Positions 22,007-33,800 of a stretch of DNA of 64,000 nucleotides are shown one piece after another (the stretch's first letter is position 1; every line of letters begins with the position of its first letter). The stretch covers positions 5,624,875 to 5,688,874 of the forward strand of contig NC_091752.1 in the NCBI RefSeq assembly GCF_043380555.1. Reading direction: 5' to 3'. A program made the translations under genes and the position numbers. This DNA is from Nothobranchius furzeri. Lineage: Eukaryota; Chordata; Actinopteri; Cyprinodontiformes; Nothobranchiidae. The notes below the pieces were generated by a model that worked only from the letters and a program-made list of their open reading frames with translations, was not told the origin of the DNA and searched no databases.

Positions 22007-25000
22007 TTACGCTTGATTCGTGGCACTGTGAGCTTTTTCAGAAGAACTGTCGATCTGCACACTTGACTCTTCCTCATTGGCTGAATTTCGAAACATGTCT
22101 TTGATGCGTGTTTCTCCGTCCGCCGCCGCCGCTTCACTGACGTCCTCTGGGTCGCTGTCATCCTCCACCCCACCAGGACTGCATTCTGACTCATCACTGT
22201 CGCTACCGCAGGAGCTCGACGTCTCCTCTTCGGAGTCCGAGTAGACTTCGGCGCCGTGGAAGAGGTAGCGGTTAGGTGACTGAAACAAGTACTGGCCCGC
22301 TGTGGAAAACAACAGAGCATCTATGAAACACGGCTCGTTTGTCTTTGACACGTCTGCTGAAATAGTTGTGGTGTGATCACGTGAAGGAATACATGCAGAG
22401 GAAAGACGGAACACATTTGAACAAATGACATGTAACTGGTATAAATTAGCTTAGCTTAGCTTACGGTTGAGGCGTTTGCTTATTGGACTCCTGCTGATTC
22501 TGCTCACCCAGTACCGTTTACGATAATCAAAGCTGGAGTTTTGGCTTTTAAAATCACCCATCTCCACTTTTGGTAACTCCGGAGACTTCGCACCGTCCTC
22601 ACTTGGACACTGCACATTCGAACAAGGCTCCAAAGGTGTAATGTTCTTATCGGCAGTTTCTGTAACAGTCAGACTTTCTGCCTCCTCTGAAGGCTTGTTT
22701 ACAGAGTCCGTACGCGACGGCTCGTTCTGCTGCTGAGCCGCATCACTGAAAGCAGGCAAGGCCTCACTTGGTCGTGGTTCTTGTAACCGAGGGGGCTTCT
22801 CTGTGATCTCGTTGAGTCTTAAAGTGTTAAAGCAGAGCTGCTCAAAGTCTCCACTCAACCGGTGACAGAGCTCATTGATGATACCGTCACAGTCTCCGAG
22901 TAGCTCCACGTCAAAGTTCAGATGAGGCAGCGGCTCCCTGTTGATCAGAACCTGAGGCACTTCGTGAGGAATGGAATCTGAGAGAAATGGAAAGCCATGG
23001 TGTTATTGGTGGAGTTTACCTCAAACACAACAGAGGAGTGGCAAGTATCTAGAAGCACGTTCACTTGAAATCATACTCGGTATGAGGGCCACTGGTCGGA
23101 CTTTGAGCGAAGAGCCAATTACAATCAAGAGGTCCACCTCATCTTTGTCCTGCTTCATGGCTCTGTGGAACATTTCTGGTAGGTTCTCTCCAAAAAAGAC
23201 GATGTCAGGTTTCATGATTGCCAGAGGAATATCCGGACACCTCAGACAACGAGGAACAACCTGCAGGACGACGTTGCATTAGAGAGGAACATGTCGCAGA
23301 AGCACGCTCTGTCATTTATTTAAACCGATACACTTCCTGAAGTAGATTCTAGTATGAACCCTGAATTAGTCCCAACACCAAACACCCTTTTTACATCAGT
23401 CTTTCGCACGGACTCGTTAGGCGGATGTTGTGAAAGTTAATTTATCCAAAGTTTCTTTGAACATCACATAAAACCAGTCTGAAGATTTCAAAATATTCTA
23501 ACAACAAAGCTTGGAAAAGCCAAACCCGACAATGGAAACAACGCTAACCCCGGGTTTCCACGGGAGCCGTCAGCAGCACGTTACTGCAGCAGCACGTCTC
23601 GCTCGCGCAAGCTGCTGCTTGGCCCTTCCCACGAGACGCGAAGCAGCAGGGGAGCAGCTGTCACCGACAGAGCACGAAGTCACACGAGTGACTTCGTCAG
23701 TAAACACACCAACAAGCAGGAGAAAACTATAACATGGTTTATGTTCTGTCCTTTTATAATCGCCAATACGGACCTGAAAAACAAAGGAGACCGCTAGCTA
23801 GGTGATAACTTCTCACGGGGACGCACAGTTAGTAACATTTTTTAAAAGTAAAGCAACTGGAAGGCAGTACGTTCTTTATTCTGAGAATCTCGGGAGCTTC
23901 TCTCCATTTCCGCGTCCCATTTCCTGTCTTTCCTTCCCCAAAAATGTCGAACTTGACCCGTTTCAGAGGCGTCGCGCGTAGAAAATAGAACCGGCGCGTA
24001 AGGGCCGCGACATGCTGCTCCTGAGACGCGGCCGACTCGCGCTGCTGACGGCTCCGGTGGAAAAGGTTCTGTTGACCACAGCGGTTCCTATCAGCAGCTA
24101 TGACGTGCTGCTGACGGCTCCCGTGGAAAGCCGGGGTTAGGAGAGTATACTGTGAAATTAGTTACATGTATACGTTATGACTTGACATTTATCAACCAAC
24201 GTCCTCACCAACCCGAACCCCTCCAAAGACATTTTAGTTTCTCATTATGGTTACAGGTGTAAAAAAACAGCAGCAGCGATCAACGTTCTGTTGGTCCAGT
24301 TTAAAATGTACCTGATTAAAGACATCTTCCCTTATAGCTTCACAATCCACTTTTTGTTTACAAACAAGACAGGACGCAGTTGCGAAGGACCCTGAAATAA
24401 AACACACACACACACACACATGATTATTTAGCGCTATGGCAGCGGCGTAGATGTACAACAAAATGCAAACTAAAACTCACCGTGACACTGGATGATCCTC
24501 TGAACTCCAGCCACTTGCTCCAACGTGTCGATGTTTTGTGTGTAATTGCGTAGCAGCTTCTCTTGCTTGTCTAACATCGAAATGAACCTGTGGCAGGGTG
24601 AAGGTTGGAACTGACCGGGGTAGATCTCCTGCAGGAATGAAGACTTATTTAGCAGTAGAGTTGAAACAAATTCACGTTTGCTTCTTTAACAGGTTTTTAA
24701 AAGTTCAGCCCAGACTAGGGATGCAACGATACCCCCTTTTTTCCAAACCGATACTGGGATCTCAGTACTCGCCAATACCGATACCCCTCCCACACAAAAA
24801 AATGCAATGATTTGGAATACAGATGAAATTTTCTTCTCTGCATTCAACAGGAAAATACTGTGAGGTAGATAAAAAGTAACCTATATGAATGGAAATCATC
24901 ATAAAACTAAAATATTAAGTGAACAGAAACGACAATTTACAGTAAAGCCGTTTTCAAGCAACTGCACTGGTATCGATTCCTGGTATCGATTCCTGGTATC

Positions 25001-28000
25001 GGTGCATCCCTAGCCCAAACTGATCTCAATACCAACGGAAGATGACCAATGGACGATATAGAAAAAAGGAATAGCAATAAAAATTCTTATTGATTGATTT
25101 GAATAATTATTGTGAACTATAAATAAACCACTCATTTTAAATGCAGCCCAGGGGTCTCATTTATCAAGCTTGCTTACGCACGAAACAGGGTCGGAAAACT
25201 GCGTAAGCAACTTTTCACGCAAACTTTGGGATTTATGAAAGAAAACTTGGCAGAAAAATGTGCGCAACTTTAAGTTGACTAAGGACCTGGCTTACACACA
25301 TGTTGGACATGGAGAGCACCTGCAGCGCTGCTGCTGAGAAGATACAATTATGAAATCCTGCAGCATTATCACTGGTACTGCTTCGTTTTCTCACAGAACA
25401 AGACCCCCCACACGCACACACGCACACACATGCATGCACACACACAGCCTGAAGCACAGAATACGGAATGCAGAATATCAGCAGGGGGACAGATTGAGAC
25501 AGAATGTCATGCGTCTGTGACGGTGTGTGTGTGTCCTGTCACTGTGACCCGATTGATCATGCACCCTGGCTACTTGAACAGGGGAGATCTCTGTTTGGAT
25601 GACTGGTTAGCGTGACTCACCTGAGTCTGGGGATCGAATCCTGATTGGACTATTTCTTTCATATCCGCCACAGATCTCTCTGAAGAACTCACAACATTGA
25701 CGGCTTCAGCAACGCTGTGCCACTCTGTGGATTTTCTCTTATTTGTTTTGCAAAAGCACTTCCTTTCATTTCTCCACCTCACCCACAAGTACCTCAACTT
25801 CTGCTTGTGAAATAGCGCCTCCTTGATCTGCGGTCATGATCGAAATGCTGCAACAAGCCGGCTCATGTATATGCAACGGCTCATGTATATGCATGAGATC
25901 CACAAGGCACTTTGCATTGACCATTTATGGCAGTAAGTGGGCGTGGTGAGGGCGAGATGTGACTAAAATGCAGCTGAGAACCTTTCTAGATAGTCTCTGA
26001 TTTATGAAGCGGAGATTGCGTGCAGCTGTGTGTACTCCATGTTTGATAGATCACAAACCTGCTTGGCTTAAGTACATTTTTTTGTTGAGCTTAAGTACGG
26101 TTTTAGTACGGATTTACCAATGTTTGATAAATGAGACCCCTGGTCATTTTAAGTCATTACTTTGTGATAAACAAGTTAGTCGTGTTACCAGACTTGTATT
26201 TCATCAATTTTCTGCTAATTTTGCAAACAACCATTGTTTATTTCTGTAAAACTTGTAAAAACTAAAATATTGCCATGCTAGTGATCTACGTAACCTTTAT
26301 TTGGGACAACCTCCACCTCCCATGTTTAAGTCACGTGCTGAGAGGGGAAGGCCTGTTGACGGAGCCCGTCTGGGTCTGTTTTTGATCATCCGGCCCTTTT
26401 CTGACTCATTACTTGAGGCATCTTAAAGTTTTCAGTGAAACCTTTTTTTACTGTGCCAAAACCTGAGGGTGTAGAGCAATACATACTTTTATATTTATGT
26501 ATGGTTAACTCTACTTGTACTTTAATGCATTTACAGTAGTCGCCAGTAGGAATGAATTTAAGTGTCGTACTCTGGGGAAAAAATTGGTGCGGCTGTCTGG
26601 GGTCAGAAAAGTCGGCAGGAGAAGAAACATGGCAGGTTTTGGAGTCTTATCTCCTGATATTAGGACATCTCGCCTCTGATTGGCTAACAGCAAAGCGACT
26701 CTACCACTGACTCTGCTCTGCAATGTTGATGTTTAATCTCCAAAAGTAACACAATCCTAAAAGGAGTTTTGCTGTGTGGTGGAGTTGCTAATGCTAATTG
26801 TTAGCTTCCTTTTCCTTGACGCTAAACCAACAACAGCCTTCCCCGTCGTGAGTGAGGATGGGCGAGTCCATGAATGTTAAGTGACAGCGTGACGTAGATC
26901 TGTCAGGCTTTTCTAATCCTAGAGTTTCACCGTTTGTTTTCTATCAGAAGCTAAAGCAGGAGACAGGTGTAGGAGACTATCTTCATGTTCAGCCTGCATG
27001 AAAAGCTCAGCAGACACCACAAACCAACCTTAGCAAACTTGAAAAAGGGTCTAGGGTCCCGTCTGAAGTACTCGATATCAAACATAGACTGAGGATCTGG
27101 GAGGTCGGGAAAATCTACAGCAAGTCGTGCATAAATCCCATCTCTTGAGCGGAAATCTGGTATTCCACATGAAACTGAAACCTACAAGCAAAAAGAGAAG
27201 ATTAAGATCGCATTACTCTAATACAGTCCTAGACGAGTAGAACTGTAAATGCCTACCCCAGCGCCAGTCAGCACAAGGATCTTTTTGCTTTCCTGAAGCA
27301 GCCTGACCACATCTTCCAAAGTGTTTATATCCTTCCGCTTCTTTCTCTTCGGAGGCTCTGAGATGTTGATGATGATCTGCCACAGTGTCATGTCATCTAA
27401 ATCTGGAGGGAGTATAGTCTCAGGAAGCAAATCCCTTAGAATGGCTCGCGGATCGGTCTCTCTAATGTGTTGTTGGATGAAACTGTAAGAGCCTGGCCAG
27501 AAAACAAAACAACAGTCAGAAACTTCATTTTCAAACAAATCCACAAGAATTTTATCTGTCTTTAAGGCACTTTTCTTTAGGAAATGCCAGACAAATCGTC
27601 CCAGTTACCTATTTGGGGTTGAGGAGTCCAGTCGCTGGAGCTTGCATGTGAAGATCTGTCGTCTTCATCGTTGAGGTTTTCCGGTGAGGCAGCAAGGCCG
27701 TTGGAGGGCAGATCGTCATGTCCTAGAAAATCAAATAAAAAGAAAGAAGTTAGAAACTAACCTGGGCCTTCCGGTGGACGCTTAACTCATTCACTGCCAG
27801 CCGTTTCCAGATCGGTAAAGCCCTTCACTGCCAGCGTTTCTCACCGTTTTTACTGTTTTTTTAAAGAGTGACAGAACGTTGCGCGCTAGGATGATGTCGA
27901 CGCCAAAACAACCAAAACAAAGCGGAGACTCAGCTCTTACATCAGGAAGAATCCGCGTGTTTCGAGCGTTATCCGTTCTTTCATAATCCGTTGTTGAATT

Positions 28001-30065
28001 GTGATCGGCAGAAGCTTTTTCCGTTCGCGCCTCATTTTTTTTACAGCAGCGGCCCAAAACGATCTCCTAACACATGGATGTTCTGCTTCCTGATCACGTG
28101 ACGTGTGACGTATGCGGATGAAGATCGGCTTTAGAGCCGAGATGTTTGTTCTCATGGTGCGGGGGCCGCTCGTATCCACGATCTTGTTCTTTCGGTCACT
28201 ACCCAAAGCTCGTGGCCATAGGTGAGGGTAGGAAAGTAGATGATCGGTAAATCGAGAGCTCTGCCTTCCAGCTCAGCTCTCTCTTCACCACGACAGATCA
28301 GTACACATCAATCTTGTCCTCCATCTTTCCCTCACCCATGAACAAGACCCTGAGATACTCAAACTCCTCTACTTGGGGCAGGACCTCATCCCTGACCCGG
28401 AGGAGGCATTCACCTTTTCACTCCCGTTTCATGCCTGAAATGCTCCCAGTTGGAAGGGAGTTCACAAGTAAAACTCCTCTATCACGTCGCATGCCGCTTA
28501 CACATCCAGTGGAAAGGCTGGGTTAGAAAAACATACCCAATTCAATTCAGTTTATTTATACATCACCAAATCACAACAAGAATTGTTCTCAAGGCACTTC
28601 ACCAAGTAAACATTCCAACCGAGTTCAGTTAATCATGCCAATAATTTCAAAGTTTCCAGTATAAGGGAATCCAGCGGATTGCATCGAGTCAGACTAGCGT
28701 CAGCGACTTTACAGCAAACCACTCCTACGACACATCTGAGATGCTCCACTCCACATCCAGTGGAAAAAAAACCATTGCTTATAGGTGTTTATTATCTGTG
28801 TCTTCTTACACGCTGCTTATGCATAAGGTGGAAACCAGGCACAAGACAAATTATAACAAAATGCTCAATGCAGTTAAGTGTGAGGCTGCTGTGAACAGAA
28901 TGTAATGACAACAACTTTTAGTTCACATGTAATTTTCCAATTAATTACGTATAATTTTTAAATAATATATTTCAAATGAATAAAAAGTAAGCATCCACTT
29001 AAGAGTAAAATGAGTTATTGCTGTGGTACAAAGATAGCCTAGAAATCTGGCAGTAGCTCCGGGGGTAGAGCGGGTTGTCATGTAATCCTAAGGTTGCAAG
29101 TTCGAACCTGGCAGACTGCTGTTGTGTCTTTGAGCAAGACACTTAACCCACCTTGCCTGCTGATGCTTGGAGGGACTGATGACATCTGTATTCAGAGGCC
29201 TCACCTCTGTCAGTGCACCCCAGGGCAGCTGTGGCTAAATTGTAGCTTATCATCAAGGGTGTGTGAGTGGATGAATGATACACTGTAGTGTAAGGCGCTT
29301 TGGAGTCCGCCGACTCTGAAAGGCGCTATAAAAGTGCGGGTCATTTATCATTAATCATAATAGGTTTGGCATTTCATTAAGAACTAAAGTAACGCCCGTT
29401 ATAATATTATTATATGCTGATGATACCGTGTATCGCAAATAATCGCGATCCAGCGCAATAAGACGGTGCACACGTTTCTGTCGTTACACCGGCTAAATGA
29501 CGCTACGTTGGCTTCAAAGTTTCTTACAGTTTAAGTGATGTGGACTTTAAAACCTATGGACGCGTTTATGGTTAGAGGAAATTGCATTACACCGAAAACA
29601 CACAAACCGATAGGTTTATTCCGTTTCGCTGTCACTTAAGCATCAAGTTTGCCGGTGAGCTGTAAACCAAACAGCCGCAACGTTTGTAAGCTAGTAGAGG
29701 TAAGCGTTATTCATACCTGCGACTTCTTCGGTTGAGCAAAGTACAGCACTGTCGACCAGTTTCCCAGCCGGTCTCTGTGGCTCGGAGACCGGAATTCCCC
29801 GTTCATTGTTGTCTCCGTCCCGCGCCGCTGTTGGGGCCTGCTCTACCTCCATCACCGGCTTTGCTTCCTTCTCGGAAGGCTGCGAACGTTTTATCGCCGC
29901 TTCCCGACTCTCTGTGGCTGCAAAGACGCGCGAAAGCTGGTCCGGTTCAGTGGGTTTAAGCCCATGATTAGTCGGCGTATCCATTTTTGATATTTTCGTC
30001 GCAGGTTCATCCGTTATGAAGGCGCCAGAAAAGGCCGTTCCGAGACTATTCTCTTCATCCGCCAT
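22007..30065 (-). CDS. sirt1: NAD-dependent protein deacetylase sirtuin-1
   Basis: Nine coding exons: 30065-29717, 27722-27609, 27492-27257, 27181-27029, 24628-24481, 24391-24312, 23260-23077, 22977-22465, 22299-22007; 689 aa (human 747). All introns are GT-AG and in phase. Start MADEEN at 30065; an upstream TTG is not used. Catalytic core: GAGV then SVSCGIPDFRSRDGIYARL (NAD loop, residues 231-252), NYTQNIDTLEQ, catalytic His at about residue 333 in QCHG, zinc cysteines CLVC and CLRC, FFGENLP, VIGSSLKVRPVALIP. A basic PPKRKKRKD stretch precedes the core. The C-terminal regulatory segment QYLFQSPNRYLFHGAEVYSD is intact. It deacetylates histones, p53, FOXO and PGC-1alpha in the nucleus (family knowledge). 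Shares a divergent promoter with dnajc12. Confidence 0.97.
23547..24137. mobile_element. TIR element with long inverted ends (family CCCGGGTTTCC), copy 1 (sirt1 intron 6)
   Basis: Left ACCCCGGGTTTCCACGGGAG followed by CCGTCAGCAGCACG; right is its complement ending GTGGAAAGCCGGGGT. TA at 23545-23546 and 24138-24139. 591 bp. A close copy is at 43006-43639. GC-rich with multiple internal CAGCAGCACG/CGTGCTGCTG repeats. No transposase. Confidence 0.83.
24716..25012. mobile_element. hAT-type MITE (sirt1 intron 4)
   Basis: Ends TAGGGATGCAACGATACC and GGTATCGGTGCATCCCTA, with flanking GCCCAGAC / GCCCAAAC (7 of 8 identical). Just inside the right end 'tggtatcgattcc' is tandemly repeated. 297 bp. Confidence 0.85.
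25149..26142. mobile_element. TIR element (family CAGGGG), copy 2 (sirt1 intron 4)
   Basis: Left CAGGGGTCTCATTTATCAAG, right TTTGATAAATGAGACCCCTG, a near-perfect inverted pair. Contains CA-repeat at 25411-25443 and a degenerate minus-strand frame (YLWVRWRNERKCFCKT) also present in copy 1. 994 bp. Confidence 0.78.
26550..27005 (-). repeat. Dispersed repeat family A, copy 4 (inverted)
   Basis: Reverse orientation to the copy at 40595: shares CTCTGATTGGCTAACAGCAA (plus strand), 'gagtccatgaatgttaagtg', 'cagcgtgacgtagatctgtc' and 'catgttcagcctgcatgaaa'. Lies 25 bp from sirt1 exon 4. Serves as the empty-site reference for the nested copy at 11445-14005. Confidence 0.7.
27786..28166 (-). mobile_element. 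TTAA-flanked element family M2, copy C (truncated; sirt1 intron 1)
   Basis: Begins after TTAA 27782-27785 with CTCATTCACTGCCAG and runs in reverse orientation to copy B to GGTGCGGGGGC, where similarity stops at a LINE fragment. The other terminus and TTAA are missing. Confidence 0.78.
28167..28545 (-). mobile_element. Non-LTR retrotransposon fragment (RTE/Rex3-like)
   Basis: Minus-strand pieces read VLPQVEEFEYLRVLFMGEGK and VVVKRELSWKAELSIYRSS, matching the same family as 53690-54745 (LLPQ-KEFKYLG, RELSRKA). Frame broken. Family name is tentative. Confidence 0.7.
29048..29345 (+). mobile_element. tRNA-derived SINE (sirt1 intron 1)
   Basis: Head TAGCTCCGGGGGTAGAGC (A box) and AGGTTGCAAGTTCGAACC (B box), then GCAAGACACTTAACCCACCT and the tail 'aaggcgctataaaagtgcgg'. 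Same family as 6258-6592, opposite to sirt1 transcription. Confidence 0.83.
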
Positions 30066-30814
30066 CTTCAACCCCAGAGCCGCTGCGCAAAGCCTTCCTC
30101 TCGGACAGCTGGCTCATTTACATAGCACACGTGACTCTTTCTCGACCAATGAGGAAGAGCAAATACCTAAGACTACAACAAATTACTGCTGCCTTCAGGT
30201 GTCGTTGGGTTTCTTTGCAGTAACGCGCATAACAAAAAATAAAAGCCTAAAACGTTTGGGAAAAATGCTCAATAACTCGTATTTTTATGACTATATAATC
30301 TAACTTGCATAAATATTTTTGGTACTTACAGCACAAGACGTCAGCATGGAAATGACAGTATTAGAATAATGGCAAAGAGAAGATTCCCCTTTTTTGTAGC
30401 ATTTTGCAACATAAAATATTGGTTTGGGTGAAAATAATTTTGCCCCTATTTCACTTCACAATTTATTTTTTTCCACAGTTTTTTAAGCTAGATTTCAGTA
30501 GTATTTTATGCCTCTGTAGCTGTAGTCACTGCGCTGAGATGAATTGTTACCACAACACTTTAATGCAGCATGCGTCACATGTTGAGGGAAAAGATAGCTA
30601 CGTTTTACTGACTCGTATCTTCATAGATTAGAAATTTGTCAGAGTCACTTTATTTAGAACAATTTATTTGAAAAACAGTACAGGGTGAGGAAAAACAGTA
30701 AAAGCAAAACAAACTGTCCGGGCACCGAAAACCATAGAAAGTGAACAGCTGTGATAACTGCATCACACAGCTCCGATCGAAATAAACAAACGTTCTCTGA
30801 TCTGATCGGATCCG
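30066..30814. promoter_or_regulatory. Divergent sirt1/dnajc12 promoter spacer
   Basis: 749 bp separate the two start codons, which point away from each other. A CCAAT box (30146-30150) and a canonical E-box CACGTG (30128-30133) lie within 85 bp of the sirt1 ATG. No TATA box is evident on either side. The same head-to-head pair exists in mammals (knowledge), so shared regulation is likely, but transcription start sites are not visible in the sequence. Confidence 0.65.
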
Positions 30815-33800
30815 ATGGAGACGCTTTTGAGTTGTAAACCAGAGGACTTGGAGGATTATTACGGGTTATTAGGATGTGACGAACTGTCATCGGTAAGTTG
30901 TGGTCAGTTGACTCTCGCTATTTGCAAAACATCTATTTAGAGAGAAGATCATGCATTATAAACAAATATTGGACACGCATTGACAATAATAAACACGGAT
31001 GATGTTCATTAAGTGAATCAGAACTTATTATTTGTTCATTGAACCAACCTGTTGATTCGCCACACAGTGGGTGGGGTGGTGAAAAATGTGTCTATTAATT
31101 TAGATAATTAAAAAAAAATAACTAAATCCCAACGGCTACTTAAGTGACCCAAGCAAAGACAATATAACTACTTTTTTAATGCATAAACTATCAAAAAAAG
31201 TGTACAGCATAGAGATGAAAAGAAATGTTAAAACTGTTGTCAGTGGTCACCATAGAGACCACTAATTTAACACACATTAAAGGGGCAGTTCAAATCTCCT
31301 GAAATGGGGTTCTGTGAAAAGGTGATCGATTAATTAATAATTTTGGATTGCTTTTTGAAATGTTTAAATTTTGAGAAAAAATGAATAGATTAGCTCATGT
31401 GAACAAAAGAGTTAGCTAGCCGTGGTGTGACCATTAAGAAAAGATCTTAAAACAATTCCAATCTGAAAACAATTTCTCAGAGAATGAGCCATATTAGTCA
31501 CAGAGTGTTTGGTAAATAACTATGACATGTAAAATATCAGTTGCTCATACCCGGTCAGCATGCGACAACACGCCATCCTATAGATGTGAATATATACCGG
31601 CAGTTTGGCCAAAACCCATAGAGAGAGCTCAGCCATGAGGCAGAATCCACCGTTGTCTTTAAAACTGTCTCCGCATTGAACAACGTAATGTACTCACCAC
31701 TACGAATGTCAGTTCAATTCAATTCAATTCAAAAATACTTTATTAATCCCAGAGGGAAATTGATTGCTGTAGTAGCTCAGGATAATAATAATAATAATAA
31801 TCAAGTCGTCAAAGAGTTGTTGTATATTACAATGGCTGTTGGCAGGAAGGTGAGTGTTGCAGCCAAACTGAAGAAACCTCTGACTGAAGACACTCTTCCG
31901 TTGTCGGACAGTCTTGTGGAGAGAATGCTCAGGGTTGTCCATAATTTTCTTGATTCTCTGGAGAATCCTTCTTTGCATTATCTCCTCCAGTGGTTCCACA
32001 GTCGTCCCCAGAACAGAACCAGCCTTTGTTATTAGGCTGTTGAGCCTTTTCAGGTCCCTGCTTCTGAAGCTGCTACCCCAACAGACGACGGCTGAAGAGA
32101 TTACAGTCTCAACAACAGACTTGTAGAAGATCTGCAGCATCTTGCTACAGACATTGAAGGACCTAAGCGTCCTCAAGAAGAGCAGTCTGCTGTGTCCCTT
32201 CTTGTAAACGGCTTCACTGTTCTTTCTCCAGTCCAGTCTGTTGTCCAGGTGAACTCCAAGGTATTTGTATTCCTCAACCACCTCCACTTCTTCTCCCATG
32301 ATGGAAACAGTGTTTGACTCCACCCTGTTTCCTCTGAAGTCTAAAATCATCTCCTTTGTTTTGTTCACGTTCAAGGTCAGATGATTGTTTCCACACCATG
32401 CCACAAAGCGCTCCACCAGCTCTCTGTACTCAGCTTCCTGTCCATCTCTGATACACCCGACAACTGCAGAGTCATCGGAGTATTTCTGTAGATGACAGGT
32501 CTCTGATTTGTACTGGAAGTCTGAGGTGTACAGGGTGAAAAGGAATGGTGAGAGTACAGTCCCCTGTGGTGCTCCAATGTTACTGATCGCCTGGTTTGAT
32601 GTGCAGTTCTTCAGCCTCACAAACTGTGGTCTGTTTGTCAGGTAGTCTTTAATCCAGGCGATAGTTGAGGCCCCCACCTGTGTCTTCTGGAGTTTCTGGC
32701 AAAGTACATCAGGCTGGATTGTGTTAAATGCACTGGAGAAATCAAAGAACATGACCCTCACAGTGCTGCCTGCTTTGTCCAGATGACAGTGGGTTGGTTG
32801 AAGCAGCTGGATGATGGCATCTTCAACTCCAACTCCATGGCGATAAGCAAACTGCAGCAGGTCCTGATATGTTCTAGTTTGCTTATTCAGGTGGACCAAC
32901 AGGAGTCTCTCCAGGACCTTCATGATGTGGGATGTCAGGGCAACCGGTCTGTAGTCATCATTGACTGATGGGCGAGTTTTCTTTGGAACTGGAACAAGGC
33001 AGGTTGAAGAGGTGCTGCAGAATCCCACAGAGCTGCTCTGCACAAGCCTTCAGTACTCTGGGGCTGACACCATCCGGACCTGCAGCCTTGTTCCTGTTCA
33101 GTCTCTCCAGCTGCCTCTTCACCTGACTTCTAGAGACAGATAGGTGTGAGGGGGAGGTAACTGGGGCAGCAGCATCTCCTGACTTGGTTGATGAGGCAGT
33201 CCACCGTACACCGTCGAAGAAGACGCAAACACATCATTTTTCTAAATAAAGGACTTAAGTACCTCTGTCTGCTTTCAACTCAAACAAAAGCCAAAGTCTA
33301 AATAAACCAAAATTGATGACAAAGCCATTTCAAACAAGCTGCTGCCATCTTTGTTGTTTCGCCTAGCTGAAGTAACATCCCGCCCACCGAACCGATAGAG
33401 CACTGTGATTGGCCAGACACAACACTGCTCGGGCCTGCTGAGGCTACAATGGGGCGTGGCTTGTCTAGCTTTCTAGGCTAGATTTGTGTATGAATTTTAA
33501 CAAATCATTAAAAGAGATAATCTGACCCTGTTCTGTGATAATACAGGCCATTTGTCTAATTATTATTTTTTTGCTAAAGTCACCTCCCTCTAACTGATAG
33601 TACACATGTCAAATATTAGGTTTCTAGTGTTTTATGTGGGAGATATGACCAGTTGAATATGCTCTTCACTTCCTGTTTTGAAAGTTTCAAAGTTGAACAT
33701 TTAGTGAAAAAATCTCTAAAAATAAAGATTATGCAGAAACTGAAAAACATCAAAAATGACATTTCAGTTATGTAAAGTCAAACTTTCTGTGATCATGTTT

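Noticed and set aside
31724..33043. 439-codon open frame as a host gene
   Set aside because: It is a non-LTR reverse transcriptase with a TTGAA tail; annotated as a mobile element.
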